Positions 49,946 to 60,069 are shown, counted from the stretch's first letter. The stretch: 64,000 nt of DNA from CAYNEO01 sp964396245 (GCA_964396245.1 CAYNEO010000017.1:1-64000), one strand, 5' to 3'. Notes: generated by a model not told the origin, from the letters alone. Translations and numbers: made by a program.

Positions 49946-51686
49946 CCTGGCGGCAATCTTTCTGCTGGGAGGCACGGCGTTCGGGTTTGATACGATACAT
50001 CTCCATGCCTCTCTCAATGATTCGACCCGGACAATAACGGGGAAGATGCAGGTAACGTTTACGTCGATCGAGCAACCGGTCGACGATCTCCGTTTTCGGT
50101 TGTATCCGAACCTGTTCTGCGGGGCGCGGGAGTGTGGAATTTCGGTTGATTCGTTTTTTGTCGGGACGAACGATCTAACAGATCGGGTGGTGTCCGACAG
50201 CACCGATCTTCATGTCGGTTTGCCGCAGCCGTTGAATTCCCCGATCGACGTTGCCATCTATTTCAAGACGGTGGTGCCGGAACTTGCCGGGCGGTTTGGC
50301 TATTTTGACCGTCAGTATGCTCTCGAGACGTGGTTCCCGATGCCGGCGCCGCTGGCCAACGGGCGGTGGCAGAAGGTGCATTACACCAATGAAGTCGAAC
50401 CTGTTGCCGATTTCTACGATTTTGTCGTGAATTTCGAGTTTCCCGACTCATTGCAGATCATAGCGCCCGGTATGGTGTCTGCCGACACGACTGACGGGAC
50501 TATTTCCGCTCGTTTCGAACAGGCGGACGTTCACGAATTCGCAATGATTGTCGGAAAGGACTACCTCGCAGACACGCTGCAATCCGGGTCGATCAGTCTG
50601 CGAGTGTATTATCGTGAAGCGGACGCGTTCATGGCGGATTCGGTGATGAAGGTGGCCGACACGACATTGAAACTGATGTCGCAGTATGTGGTTGCGTATC
50701 CCTACAACGAGTACAATGTCGTGATTGGCGGTTTTGTCGGCGGCGGGCTGGAAGTGCCGCTGGGAACGTTCCTGAACCGTCCGACGCGCGTGGTCTGGTT
50801 CTCGTTCTACGATCTCATGGTGGCTCACGAAACGATTCACCAATGGTTTTACGGGATCATCAATTCGAGTCAGGCGGCGACGCCGTGGCTCGATGAATCG
50901 ATTACCGAGTATTTCAGCTGGAAAGTATTAGCCGATATTGTGGGGGATCCGGTCGAAATGACGTCGCTCGCCGGCTACGAGATCACGTTTACCGGAGTTA
51001 ATCGGTTTGCCGCTCGCCAGTATATCGGGCTTTTGCCGATCACGGAGCCGGCCGATTATTATTTCCCTGATGAGTATTTCGTCACGATCTACTACAAGGG
51101 CGTCCTGCTGATGAGAACGTTCGGGGCTTTAATGGGCCCCGAGAACGAACGGTTGTTCTGGAAGACCTACGGTGATATGTACCAGATGCGCCGCCCGACC
51201 ACGGATGAGTTTATCGAACTGGCATCGCAGTTCATGCCGCCTCCAACGGATGCCGGTGAGGTTATCAACATGGCCCAGCCGCTGGATTTCGAGATGCGTT
51301 CGATCAAACGCGAAGTGATAGACACACTGGAGCTCGACACGACCGAAACCGGCGGGCCGACTGAAAGCGGCCCAAGGATGCGCTCGACGGTCAGTTTCAT
51401 GGCGCGCCATCCGCTTAAGGCGCCGGTGACCGTGAGACTGATATTCCAGGACGATGTTCAGCAGGACACGACGATCGTTCCCAAACCGGGGCGCAACGAG
51501 ATTGTTGTCGAGGGCAGCGAACCCGTGCTCGGTGCGGTCATCGATCCGGATTACGTGTATGCTGTCGACGCAAATCTGCTGAACAATGCGCTGTATCCGG
51601 ATGTCAGCTCCGGCGCCGGATTGAGGCTGTTTGAGGGTCTCTCGTATCTCGTGGAACTCTTGTTCGGCATGGCATGGGGGATATGA
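49926..51686 (+). CDS. exported M1-family metallopeptidase
   Basis: 586 residues from TTG 49926 (AGGGAG about 9 bases upstream), giving MRTVWHSLAAIFLLGGTAFG as signal peptide. A GTG at 49905 would add seven residues. The M1 domain is recognisable: VAHETIHQWFYG holds HExxH, followed by the distal Glu in DESITEYFSW. The exopeptidase GAMEN loop reads GGGLEVP, so substrate anchoring differs. N-terminal residues 20-190 resemble the M1 beta-saddle (LHASLNDSTRTITGKMQVTF). The C-terminal half carries an MRSTVSF beta domain. Zinc ligands are intact, so it should be active in the periplasm. Overlaps the FAH gene and the downstream membrane-protein gene. Confidence 0.85.
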   Translation: MRTVWHSLAAIFLLGGTAFGFDTIHLHASLNDSTRTITGKMQVTFTSIEQPVDDLRFRLYPNLFCGARECGISVDSFFVGTNDLTDRVVSDSTDLHVGLPQPLNSPIDVAIYFKTVVPELAGRFGYFDRQYALETWFPMPAPLANGRWQKVHYTNEVEPVADFYDFVVNFEFPDSLQIIAPGMVSADTTDGTISARFEQADVHEFAMIVGKDYLADTLQSGSISLRVYYREADAFMADSVMKVADTTLKLMSQYVVAYPYNEYNVVIGGFVGGGLEVPLGTFLNRPTRVVWFSFYDLMVAHETIHQWFYGIINSSQAATPWLDESITEYFSWKVLADIVGDPVEMTSLAGYEITFTGVNRFAARQYIGLLPITEPADYYFPDEYFVTIYYKGVLLMRTFGALMGPENERLFWKTYGDMYQMRRPTTDEFIELASQFMPPPTDAGEVINMAQPLDFEMRSIKREVIDTLELDTTETGGPTESGPRMRSTVSFMARHPLKAPVTVRLIFQDDVQQDTTIVPKPGRNEIVVEGSEPVLGAVIDPDYVYAVDANLLNNALYPDVSSGAGLRLFEGLSYLVELLFGMAWGI

Positions 51687-52588
51687 CGATGGCGCTATTT
51701 TCCAGGGGGATTGAGAATTTCAGGGGCAAGTATATCCTGTGGCCGTTCTTGTATTTTGTGAGAGCAGGCCTGACGGTCTTATATTCGTTGCCGGTTCTCG
51801 TGCTCGTGGATAACACGCTGACGTCATCGCCGTATGCAAGGCCGCTGCTGAAAGTGTGGTCAGTGGACGTGATCAGCGAACTGTTATCTTCCAAACAGAG
51901 TCTTCTCAGCAGTTTTGTGCTGGTGTTGTTGTTTTACCTGGTGCTCGTTTTTCTTGTGAAGCAGTTTCTTAATGGCGGCATTTACCACGCTTATTTGTCA
52001 CATGAACGCGTGGAGCGATACACATTTTTCGGCGAGTCGGCCCGGCTGTGGCTGGGGAACTTGAAAATCAGCGCGATTATCGTGGCGCTGTATTTTGCCC
52101 TGTCGATTGTCGGATTGCTTTTCGCGGCGAAGGTACCGTATGACGCTTTCGGCCATTTCGGTTCGGCCATTCTCCAGTCACTGGCAGTCAAGGTGTTGAT
52201 TCTTTATGCTTTCCTCATCCTGGGATTCGTGCTGTCCGACCTGATGAGGTTGCGGCTGGCGGCTCATCCGGGTGAGCGGCTCTCAGAATCGTTCAAGGCG
52301 GCCATGGGCTTTTACGCGACGAACTTTGTAAAATGTTATGGTACGTATGTGTTGTATTTTGTGCCGTTCCTGGTGGTTCTATTTTTCGCCGAGTGGCTTG
52401 CGGTCATAGTCACGAACGGTCTCGACAGTGTGGTCGGGGTTGTGCTGGAACTGCTTTTATTTCAAATAGTCATCGCCGTACAAATCGGCCAGTCGCTGCT
52501 GTATACCGCCACGATGGCGCCGCTGTTCCGCTCGCATCAACCGGGGCGGTTCAAGCAAATAGTACAGGGAGAACTTCGGCTTGACTGA
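51683..52588 (+). CDS. multi-spanning membrane protein, unknown
   Basis: 301 residues from the ATG overlapping the previous stop (ATGA). About five to six membrane segments: ILWPFLYFVRAGLTVLYSLP, SFVLVLLFYLVLVFLV, SAIIVALYFALSIVGLL, VLILYAFLILGFVL, and YFVPFLVVLFFAEWLAVIV. No family motif. A conserved-looking middle, SDLMRLRLAAHPGERLSESFKAAM, lies on the cytoplasmic side. Such proteins resemble DUF4013-type sequences. It lies between an exported peptidase and the tRNA-editing protein in an overlapping gene run that ends in LptD, so an envelope role is plausible. GGGGG precedes the ATG. Confidence 0.7.
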   Translation: MTMALFSRGIENFRGKYILWPFLYFVRAGLTVLYSLPVLVLVDNTLTSSPYARPLLKVWSVDVISELLSSKQSLLSSFVLVLLFYLVLVFLVKQFLNGGIYHAYLSHERVERYTFFGESARLWLGNLKISAIIVALYFALSIVGLLFAAKVPYDAFGHFGSAILQSLAVKVLILYAFLILGFVLSDLMRLRLAAHPGERLSESFKAAMGFYATNFVKCYGTYVLYFVPFLVVLFFAEWLAVIVTNGLDSVVGVVLELLLFQIVIAVQIGQSLLYTATMAPLFRSHQPGRFKQIVQGELRLD

Positions 52589-53774
52589 CAGGCTCTATTA
52601 TCGTAACCCGGCGCTTCTTGATTTCGAGGCAGAGATTGTTGCCACCGGTCAGCGCGAGGAGGGTGGTTACTATACTCTTCTCAATCGTTCGGCATTCTAT
52701 CCTACCTCGGGGGGACAGATGCACGACACGGGCCGATTGAATGACATCAAAATTGTCGATGTCATCGAGGACGAGCACGGCGAGGTTCTCCATATCTCGG
52801 AACAGCCGGTAGGGAAACCGGGGGATGCGGTGAGCGGGGTGATTGATCGCGAGCGCAGGCAGCACAATCGCCGGATGCACACCGCCCAGCACATTCTTAG
52901 CGGAGCGTTCTACAAACTCGATGACCGCACGACAATGTCGGTACACCTTGGCGAAGACTACGGAGCGGTTGAGCTGGACACCGAGGAGCTCTCGGACAAG
53001 CTTCTCTGGGAAGCAGAGGAGATGGCCAACGAGATTGTCGATCTCAACTACCCGGTGGACATACTGTTCGTGGAAGGTGACGAGGTTGATCGCTTACCGC
53101 TGCGCAAGCCGCCGTCGCGAGGGGGCACCCTGCGGATAATCAAGATTGACGACTATGACTGGTCAGCCTGCGGCGGCACGCACTGTTCCTCGACGGCGGA
53201 GATCGGCCTGATAAAGATTGTCGGTACCGAGAGAATCCGCGGGCGAATACTGGTCAAGTTTCTGGTCGGTCTGGGAGCGCTCGATGATTACCGGAAGCGA
53301 TTCGCCGCGACAGAAGAATTGATTCGGACATTTACCTGTCATGTCACCGACCTTCCGTCCAAAGTCGACAAGCTGCTGGACGAGAATAAATCGCTGAAAA
53401 AGGATGTTGCGGACCTTCAACGGGAGTTGCTTCCGATACGGGCGGAGCGCCTGGCATCGGAGGCAATCGAAATCGGGCCGATTCCGGTGGTTGCAGGTGT
53501 TATCGATGATCTTGATGTTTCGACAGCCGGTCGGCTGGCCACGCTGACGGCGGACAGGGTACGGGGGGTGGTGGTTTTTTGTGTCGGTGATAAGCTCATC
53601 GTGACGACCGGGTCAGACTCCGGAATACATGCCGGCGAGTTGATGAAGAAGCTGGTTGCCGCGACCGGTTTGCGGGGCGGAGGCGGACAGACCATGGCAC
53701 AGGCCGGGGGCGCCGAATGTGCCAGTCTGGAGACGTATCGGTATCTGATTTTGGGGCTGGTCGGTGATGCATAG
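52581..53774 (+). CDS. AlaX-type alanyl-tRNA editing protein with DHHA1 domain
   Basis: 397 residues from TTG 52581 (AGGGAGAA upstream), overlapping the previous gene by 8 bases. The editing domain carries NRSAFYPTSGGQMHDTGRL, HTAQHILSGAF (HxxxH zinc) and DWSACGGTHCSSTAEIGLIK (CxxxH). A coiled-coil linker (LPSKVDKLLDENKSLKKDVA) leads to a DHHA1 domain, ending GLRGGGGQTMAQAGGAECAS. This is the long AlaX form: an alanyl-tRNA synthetase without its catalytic and anticodon domains, which deacylates Ser- or Gly-tRNA-Ala in trans. Its place between membrane proteins and lptD suggests shared expression rather than shared function. Confidence 0.92.
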   Translation: MTDRLYYRNPALLDFEAEIVATGQREEGGYYTLLNRSAFYPTSGGQMHDTGRLNDIKIVDVIEDEHGEVLHISEQPVGKPGDAVSGVIDRERRQHNRRMHTAQHILSGAFYKLDDRTTMSVHLGEDYGAVELDTEELSDKLLWEAEEMANEIVDLNYPVDILFVEGDEVDRLPLRKPPSRGGTLRIIKIDDYDWSACGGTHCSSTAEIGLIKIVGTERIRGRILVKFLVGLGALDDYRKRFAATEELIRTFTCHVTDLPSKVDKLLDENKSLKKDVADLQRELLPIRAERLASEAIEIGPIPVVAGVIDDLDVSTAGRLATLTADRVRGVVVFCVGDKLIVTTGSDSGIHAGELMKKLVAATGLRGGGGQTMAQAGGAECASLETYRYLILGLVGDA

Positions 53775-56700
53775 ACTCGGGTACATGTTCGTGTGCCTGC
53801 TGCTTTTGACGGCGTGGCGCCCGGCTGACGCCCAGACCGAAGAAGGGCGGGTGAAGCTGGATCACGCCGATGTACTCGAACTGATCATGTCCGCCATCGA
53901 GGACACCACCTACGCCACCGGCTCGGTGATATTCACGACCGAGCAGGGCGTCATTTACTGCGACTCGGCAGTTTTCGTAAAGGGCAAAAGCATTAATCTG
54001 CGCGGCAATGTCGTGCTCGATGACGAGGAGTACCGGTTGTCCGCCGATTCCGTCTATTACGATATTCCCAGCGGGGATATGACCGCGCGCGGGTCACATG
54101 TCGAGCTGTGGTCACGCAAGGATTCGCTGTTTGCGGTCGGTACGCAGGCGCTGTTCAACCGCGGGACCGAGTATTTCCGTATGGAAAACCGTCCCACACT
54201 GTATATCAATTACCCCGATACGGCCTCGATGATAGAGGTGGTCGCGGATACTATCGACTACGATTCCGATCTCGACCGGGCCAACGCTGTCGGAGATGTG
54301 GTTATCAGCACGAAGGATATGACGTCCAACGCCGGTCGGGCGGTGATGTATCCCGATGCTAACCGATTGGAGCTTTACGAGCAACCGATTGCGCGTCGGC
54401 GGAAATCCACAATCACCGGCAAGGAAATGACAATCATCACCGAGAACGATCTTATCAAACAAATCGTGGTGACTGATTCGGCCCGGTCGGAGTTCGAGGA
54501 GCCCACCGATTCGACCGAGATGTTCTGGGACAAGTCAATCCTCACCGGTGAACATATTACCCTGACGTTTGAGCAGGGAGAATTGAGCCGGATTGTTTCA
54601 TGGGGACAGGCATACTCGTGGTATTACCCGTCGCCGCAGGGGAAGCTGGAAACCAACGAGAACACGGTATCGGGAGACACCATTCGTTTCACGGTGGTCA
54701 ATGACGAACTGAACGAGGTCGAGGTTATCGGGGGAGCGGTGGGTACATATCTATCGGGGAAAAAGACTGTCGAGGACTCGACAATTGTCCTGAAAGTGGA
54801 CACCATCAAATACAGTTCGAAATATATCAGCTATGCGATCAAGGATTCGACGATCACGCTTACGCGGGAGGCCTCGATTATCTCCGGGACCGTTCAGCTC
54901 GATGCCCAGAAAGTGACGCTCGATACGCACCGTCGGGTGATCGAGGCGTACTCGGGAGATGTTCTGCCGGATACGGCGGTGTCCCCATACGAATACAGCA
55001 CGATACTGGAGCCGAACGAGATCCCGGTGCGCCTCAAGGATCGTGAAGAAGAGATCTACGGAGATTTCCTGGAATATTCGATCGATACTGAAAAAGGGAG
55101 GATAGTCCAGTCGAAGTCGAGCTATGAGAAGGGGACGTATTACGGCCAGAAGGTATTTCGGGCGACCAAAGACATCTTTTATATCAACGACGGTCGCTAC
55201 ACGCCGTGCGATATCAACTATCTGCACTTCTGGGCTAATCACATGAAGCTGATCAACAACGACAAGCTCATCGCCAAACCGGTGGTGATGTACATCGGGC
55301 GGCTTCCGATTCTGGCCTTGCCGTATTATGTCTTTCCTCTCAGGAAAGGACGGCATTCGGGTTTTTTGCCGTTCACGGTGGGAAATCTCGAGACCGGCGC
55401 GAATCGGTACATCCGAAATGTCGGTTACTACTGGGCGGCATCGGAATACTGGGACCTGCTGGGGGCGCTGGACTATTACGAGCAAAACAGTACATTCAAT
55501 CTCTCCACCGAAGTCAACTGGCGGAAGCGGTACGTGTTCGACGGGTATCTCCATGCCAATGTGGCGCGCGAGACGAGTTATTTCGGCCCGCCTGTAGCGA
55601 GGGAGACGAATGAGACCAGATATACGCTGTCAGGATCTCATAACTACACGATTTCGCCTTCGTTCAAACTGAGTGCATCCGGGCAATATCAGAGCGATCC
55701 CAGGTATTACCAAGACTTTTCGTCCAACCTCGACCAGCGCCTAAATCGCACCCTCCATTCACAGGCCAGTTTCTTCAAGCGTTTCAGCGACAAGGTATCG
55801 CTCTCGGGCTCGATAACGCATGACGACAACCTCGACACCAAGTCCCGCACGACCCGGATTCCCAGTTTAGGTCTGTCGTTACCGGTATTCAAGCCGTTCG
55901 GCAGCGGGACAACCAATGAAGAGGGAAGACTGGTATCGCGATGGTACAACAATGTTACCGTCACCTACCGCCCGAGCCTGCTCAATTACTACAATCGGGT
56001 AAATATTGACTCCGTGTTTAACGAGGTTTACGATACGACAGGCGTAGTTGACAGTCTGATATCGGCCGACACTCTAAGCTACTTCAGCCGGAGGAAATAT
56101 ACGCGGTTTGATCATTCACTTACGCTCAGAATGCCATTCAAGGTTGCCAAATATTTCGTCTTCAATCCCGGGCTTACCTATTCAGAAAACTGGTACAAGA
56201 TCTATTCCACTGACCAATCCGAGGCGCTCGGAATAAGTTCTTCCACCATATACCGCGCCTACCTGTACACGCTCGGTACATCTCTGGAGACAAAGCTGTA
56301 TGGGACAGTATACCCGAATGCTCTCGGCTTGATAGGCTTGCGGCAAGTAATCACGCCGCGCGTTTCCTACTCATACGTGCCGGAGATCAACCGCAATCCG
56401 GAAGTGCGCAGTTACGCCGGCGGAGGATCGGGAAGCGCCGCCCGACGGCAGAGTATCCAAGTGAGTCTGTCGCATGACTACCAGGCGAAAATTGCGGCGG
56501 GTGAGGGGGAACGCAATCTCGAGCTTCTCTCGATCTCCCACACGTTCAGTTATGACCTCGAAAATACGGTCCAACCATACTCGAACCTGGTGACAACATA
56601 CCGGTCGAATGTGCTTCCAAGGATTACCCTGTTCGGGAACATGACCCACACGTTCTATAAACCCGGCACGAACGAGCTGCATTTCTGGTCGCCGTATCTG

Positions 56701-57171
56701 CTGAGCTATGATTTGAATGCCTCGATGAGCTTCTCGGGCAGGAGCTTCCTGTTTGATGATCCGGACCAGATTCCAAAGGGGGCGGATTCGGCGTCGCAGC
56801 TATCAGAATCGGGTGCTGACACGTACACGGGGACTTCGTCGGGCAGCTGGAACATGAGTGTGACCTTCAGCCACGCCGAGACGGGACGGGGCAGCCAATA
56901 TGTGAAGACCAGCTTTATTCGTTTCAGCCTGAGTTTCAATCTCACGCCGGAGACTTCGGTGCAATATTCGCAATATTATGATTTTGTGAGGAGCCGGACT
57001 ATTAACAACCAGGTTCGCATTGTGCGGCGGTTGAAATGCTGGACCGGGGAGCTGTACTGGGTGCCGATTGGGTCCAACAAAGGTTATGGGTTCCGTCTCT
57101 ATGTGACTGCAATTCCGTCGATTAAGATCGATAATTCACAAAATCCTTTCAGGAGCAGCTACTTCCAGTAG
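53767..57171 (+). CDS. lptD: LPS-assembly protein LptD
   Basis: 1134 residues. Signal peptide MHRLGYMFVCLLLLTAWRPADA. Residues about 45-430 are repeated OstA/LptA-like beta-jellyroll segments (YATGSVIFTTEQGVIYCDSA, INLRGNVVLDDEEYRLSADS, VGDVVISTKDMTSNAGRAVM). LPILALPYYVFPLRKGRHSG and FLPFTVGNLETGANRYIRNV are the LptD N-terminal/barrel junction. The large C-terminal beta-barrel ends in NPFRSSYFQ. It is longer than the E. coli protein (784 aa) because the periplasmic jellyroll is extended, as in Bacteroidota. Inserts LPS into the outer leaflet. Last gene of the FAH-M1-membrane-AlaX-LptD run; no LptE gene is seen nearby. Confidence 0.9.
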   Translation: MHRLGYMFVCLLLLTAWRPADAQTEEGRVKLDHADVLELIMSAIEDTTYATGSVIFTTEQGVIYCDSAVFVKGKSINLRGNVVLDDEEYRLSADSVYYDIPSGDMTARGSHVELWSRKDSLFAVGTQALFNRGTEYFRMENRPTLYINYPDTASMIEVVADTIDYDSDLDRANAVGDVVISTKDMTSNAGRAVMYPDANRLELYEQPIARRRKSTITGKEMTIITENDLIKQIVVTDSARSEFEEPTDSTEMFWDKSILTGEHITLTFEQGELSRIVSWGQAYSWYYPSPQGKLETNENTVSGDTIRFTVVNDELNEVEVIGGAVGTYLSGKKTVEDSTIVLKVDTIKYSSKYISYAIKDSTITLTREASIISGTVQLDAQKVTLDTHRRVIEAYSGDVLPDTAVSPYEYSTILEPNEIPVRLKDREEEIYGDFLEYSIDTEKGRIVQSKSSYEKGTYYGQKVFRATKDIFYINDGRYTPCDINYLHFWANHMKLINNDKLIAKPVVMYIGRLPILALPYYVFPLRKGRHSGFLPFTVGNLETGANRYIRNVGYYWAASEYWDLLGALDYYEQNSTFNLSTEVNWRKRYVFDGYLHANVARETSYFGPPVARETNETRYTLSGSHNYTISPSFKLSASGQYQSDPRYYQDFSSNLDQRLNRTLHSQASFFKRFSDKVSLSGSITHDDNLDTKSRTTRIPSLGLSLPVFKPFGSGTTNEEGRLVSRWYNNVTVTYRPSLLNYYNRVNIDSVFNEVYDTTGVVDSLISADTLSYFSRRKYTRFDHSLTLRMPFKVAKYFVFNPGLTYSENWYKIYSTDQSEALGISSSTIYRAYLYTLGTSLETKLYGTVYPNALGLIGLRQVITPRVSYSYVPEINRNPEVRSYAGGGSGSAARRQSIQVSLSHDYQAKIAAGEGERNLELLSISHTFSYDLENTVQPYSNLVTTYRSNVLPRITLFGNMTHTFYKPGTNELHFWSPYLLSYDLNASMSFSGRSFLFDDPDQIPKGADSASQLSESGADTYTGTSSGSWNMSVTFSHAETGRGSQYVKTSFIRFSLSFNLTPETSVQYSQYYDFVRSRTINNQVRIVRRLKCWTGELYWVPIGSNKGYGFRLYVTAIPSIKIDNSQNPFRSSYFQ

Positions 57172-57259
57172 GACTTGCAGGACGGTGTTGTGGCGCCATA
57201 GAAGTCTGAAAAAGCCAGCAAAATAGCCTGTTTTGGGGGATTCGTCGTCTGTTTTTTTG

Positions 57260-57286
57260 TTGACAGTATTTCCAATGTGGTAGTTT
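57260..57286 (+). promoter_or_regulatory. weak candidate promoter of the HU gene
   Basis: TTGACA (57260-57265) then TAGTTT at 57281 with a 15-base spacer. The -35 is consensus but the spacer is short. 61 bases before the HU start. Low confidence. Confidence 0.3.
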
Positions 57287-57346
57287 TTGACGGCGGTAAC
57301 ATGAAAGTAACCCATCAATATTCAACCTTACACTAGGGGATCTACT

Positions 57347-57622
57347 ATGACCAAGGAAGAAATGATCACCACGATGGCCAAGGAATCCGGCATCACGAAG
57401 AAGCAGGCCACTCAGGCGCTCGAGTCGTTCATGAACGGCGTTACCGGGCAGTTGAAGAAGGGGAAGAAAGTCAGTTTCTCAGGTTTTGGGACGTTCTCGA
57501 TTTCGAAGCGTAAAGCCAGAACCGGCCGCAACCCACAGACGGGCGCAGCCATTCAAATTCCGGCTTCGAAGGTTCCGGTATTCCGCGCCGGCAAGAAGCT
57601 GAAAGAAGCCGTCCGCAAGTAG
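57347..57622 (+). CDS. HU/IHF-family DNA-binding protein
   Basis: 91 residues, MTKEEMITTMAKESGITKKQ. KVSFSGFGTFSISKRKARTG is the HU signature (G-F-G-x-F) and RNPQTGAAIQIPASKVPVFR the DNA-intercalating beta-arm with the Pro, followed by AGKKLKEAVRK. Dimeric nucleoid protein that bends DNA. AGGGGATCTACT precedes the ATG. It has its own terminator and thus a separate transcript from lptD and ftsK. Confidence 0.95.
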   Translation: MTKEEMITTMAKESGITKKQATQALESFMNGVTGQLKKGKKVSFSGFGTFSISKRKARTGRNPQTGAAIQIPASKVPVFRAGKKLKEAVRK

Positions 57623-57642
57623 CGTATCCGGCAACAAGTTCG

Positions 57643-57672
57643 GGCAGGGCAGCGATGCCCTGCCTTTTTTTT
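57643..57672 (+). terminator. rho-independent terminator of the HU gene
   Basis: GGCAGGGCA (57643-57651) and TGCCCTGCC (57656-57664), loop gcga, followed by eight T. Strong, 20 bases past the HU stop. Confidence 0.93.
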
Positions 57673-57721
57673 CCAGTTTAACATTGCATTTTAGCCCGTA
57701 TTTGAAGAAAATACCTCCGTT

Positions 57722-60043
57722 ATGGCATCGCGAAAAAAGCGCAAAAATATAGAAAAACGAAAACGGATACTCGGCGTCCTGCTATTCCTTCTGGCCCTGC
57801 TGGTGCTGGTCTCGCTGGTTTCGCATCGGGGGCTCGACGATGCCCGAATTACCGGGGAGGTGGACTCGCACCTCAATCCGTTCGAGCTTCAGTACCACAA
57901 TCAGGGCGGGATGATGGGGGCGTATCTTTCGTACCTGTTCCTGGCACTGCTCGGCTGGCTGTCATATTTCGTGCCGCTGGGGCTTATCTTTGTATCGCTC
58001 CGGCTGTTTTCATCTGAAATGGCGGCCAAATTCGAATTGAACGGCGTCCTTTTGTTCGTGACATCGGTGATTGGCACGATGATCTACAATATCCATCTGA
58101 TAGTAAATCGAACGCTGGGGATTGAGACCGGCGCCATCGGCGGGTATGTGGGGGAGAAGCTGACTATCCTTTCGATCAAACTGGTCGGGGAGACCGGATC
58201 GTATCTGATCCTCAGCGGCGTCGTGCTGATACTCCTGATGACGTATACATCGATCACGCCGTTTCTTTCAGTCCACGTGCCTCTTCCCGGAAGACAGCAT
58301 TTCAGACGCATGTATGAGATTTTCGGTGGGGCTGTAAGCTATATGTTCAGTTTCAACTGGCTGCCGCGCTTCTCGTCGGGCGAGAGCGATGAGGAGGGAG
58401 AGGAAACCGAGGATGAGCAGACCGACTTCGGGGAATCGCTGCGAGATGCGTTGGATTCAAGCGACGAGCCGGATATTTCCGACGAGCAGCTTGTCACCGA
58501 AGAAGAAGATGGCTCTGCGGGCAAGAAGGGAAAACGGAAAGCCACAAAGAAGATTGCACAACCGGTCAATATCAAGTCCATCGACTATGAATATCCGAAT
58601 CTCGAGCTGTTGAGCGAGAATCCATCGCCCGGCGCCTCGGTGCCAGCCGAGGAATTGAATTTCACGGCGCGGATGCTTCGCGAGACGCTGGAAACGTTCA
58701 ATGTTCGCATTGACGGGAATATCGAGAAGTTTCCCGGACCGGTCATCACGCGGTTCGAGTTCAAACCGGCCGCAGGAATCAAGGTCAACCAGATTATAAA
58801 CCTGTCCGACGATCTCGCGCTGGCGTTAAAGGCCAAGCGGATACGAATTGTCGCGCCGATTCCGGGGAAGGCCGCGGTCGGGGTCGAAATTCCGAATCGT
58901 CAGCCGCAAGGGGTGTTCATCCGGGATATCCTCGGGTCGGAGGAATTCAAGGATCCCCGAATTCGCCTCCCGTTGGCCCTCGGAAAAACTATTTCCGGTC
59001 GGCCGTATGTCACCGATCTTGCGCGGATGCCGCACCTGCTTATTGCCGGGGCAACCGGCTCGGGCAAGTCGGTCTGTATGAACGGGCTCATCACATCGCT
59101 CATCTACCGGCTTCACCCGATGCACATTCGGTTCCTTCTGATCGATCCCAAGATGCTGGAGTTGTCGGTGTATTCCGGCTTGCCGCATTTGGGTCGACCG
59201 GTCGTCACCAAGCCGAAGCAGGCCGAAAAGGTACTGGCCGATACGGTGACGGAAATGGAAAACCGGTACAAGAAGCTGGCCGCAGCGGGGGTGAGGAATA
59301 TCGAGGACTACAACAAAAAGCAGAAGAACGAAGAAGAGAAGCTGCCGTATATCATCATATTTGTCGACGAGCTCGCCGACCTGATGATGGCATCGACATC
59401 GTCGCGCACGGAGCTTCTGATCACGCGTCTGGCGCAGATGGCGCGTGCAGTCGGCATTCACCTGATTCTGGCCACGCAGCGGCCGTCGGTCGATGTCATT
59501 ACGGGGCTCATCAAGGCCAATTTCCCGGCGCGGATAGCGTTCCAGGTGTCATCGAAGGTTGACTCGCGGACTATTATCGACGCCAACGGGGCGGAGAAAC
59601 TGCTCGGGAATGGCGATATGCTGTTTTTGTCATCGGGACAGCCGGAACCCAAGCGAATCCACGGGGCGTTTATATCGAGCGAGGAAACGACTGAGTTGGT
59701 AGAGTTTATCAATGCGCAGGGGCTCGAGATGCTGACCCTGACACGCATTTCGCAGCAACAGGGCGATCCGTCGGAGTCCGACGTTGACCTTGGCGACCCG
59801 CTGTTCCGGGAGGCTTGCGAAGTCTGTTTGCGCCACAAGCAGGGCTCAGTGTCGTTGTTGCAGCGGCGGCTGGGGATAGGTTACCAGCGGGCCGCGCGTC
59901 TGATAGATAAGCTTGAGGAGGCGGGAATTGTCTCGCCGTTTGACGGCTCCAAGGCGCGTGATGTGATTGTGGACAAGGCTTATGTCGACGCCCTGTTCTC
60001 AGGATCAAATGCCTCGGTCAGCAGCAATTCCGAGTCGAACTGA
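57722..60043 (+). CDS. ftsK: DNA translocase FtsK/SpoIIIE
   Basis: 773 residues. Basic N-terminus (MASRKKRKNIEKRKR), then four membrane helices (about residues 18-200), then an acidic, Ser-rich linker (EEGEETEDEQTDFGESLRDA). The motor follows: an alpha domain beginning SPGASVPAEELNFTARML, Walker A GATGSGKS (Lys449), Walker B YIIIFVDELADLMMAS, and HLILATQRPSVDVITGLIK. The gamma winged-helix domain (about 680-750) has VSLLQRRLGIGYQRAARLID, which recognises KOPS-like sequences. Pumps DNA through the closing septum for chromosome dimer resolution. The upstream ribosome site is poor. First of six same-strand genes. Confidence 0.95.
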   Translation: MASRKKRKNIEKRKRILGVLLFLLALLVLVSLVSHRGLDDARITGEVDSHLNPFELQYHNQGGMMGAYLSYLFLALLGWLSYFVPLGLIFVSLRLFSSEMAAKFELNGVLLFVTSVIGTMIYNIHLIVNRTLGIETGAIGGYVGEKLTILSIKLVGETGSYLILSGVVLILLMTYTSITPFLSVHVPLPGRQHFRRMYEIFGGAVSYMFSFNWLPRFSSGESDEEGEETEDEQTDFGESLRDALDSSDEPDISDEQLVTEEEDGSAGKKGKRKATKKIAQPVNIKSIDYEYPNLELLSENPSPGASVPAEELNFTARMLRETLETFNVRIDGNIEKFPGPVITRFEFKPAAGIKVNQIINLSDDLALALKAKRIRIVAPIPGKAAVGVEIPNRQPQGVFIRDILGSEEFKDPRIRLPLALGKTISGRPYVTDLARMPHLLIAGATGSGKSVCMNGLITSLIYRLHPMHIRFLLIDPKMLELSVYSGLPHLGRPVVTKPKQAEKVLADTVTEMENRYKKLAAAGVRNIEDYNKKQKNEEEKLPYIIIFVDELADLMMASTSSRTELLITRLAQMARAVGIHLILATQRPSVDVITGLIKANFPARIAFQVSSKVDSRTIIDANGAEKLLGNGDMLFLSSGQPEPKRIHGAFISSEETTELVEFINAQGLEMLTLTRISQQQGDPSESDVDLGDPLFREACEVCLRHKQGSVSLLQRRLGIGYQRAARLIDKLEEAGIVSPFDGSKARDVIVDKAYVDALFSGSNASVSSNSESN

Positions 60044-60069
60044 CCATTCCATTTAACGTATAACAGGTT

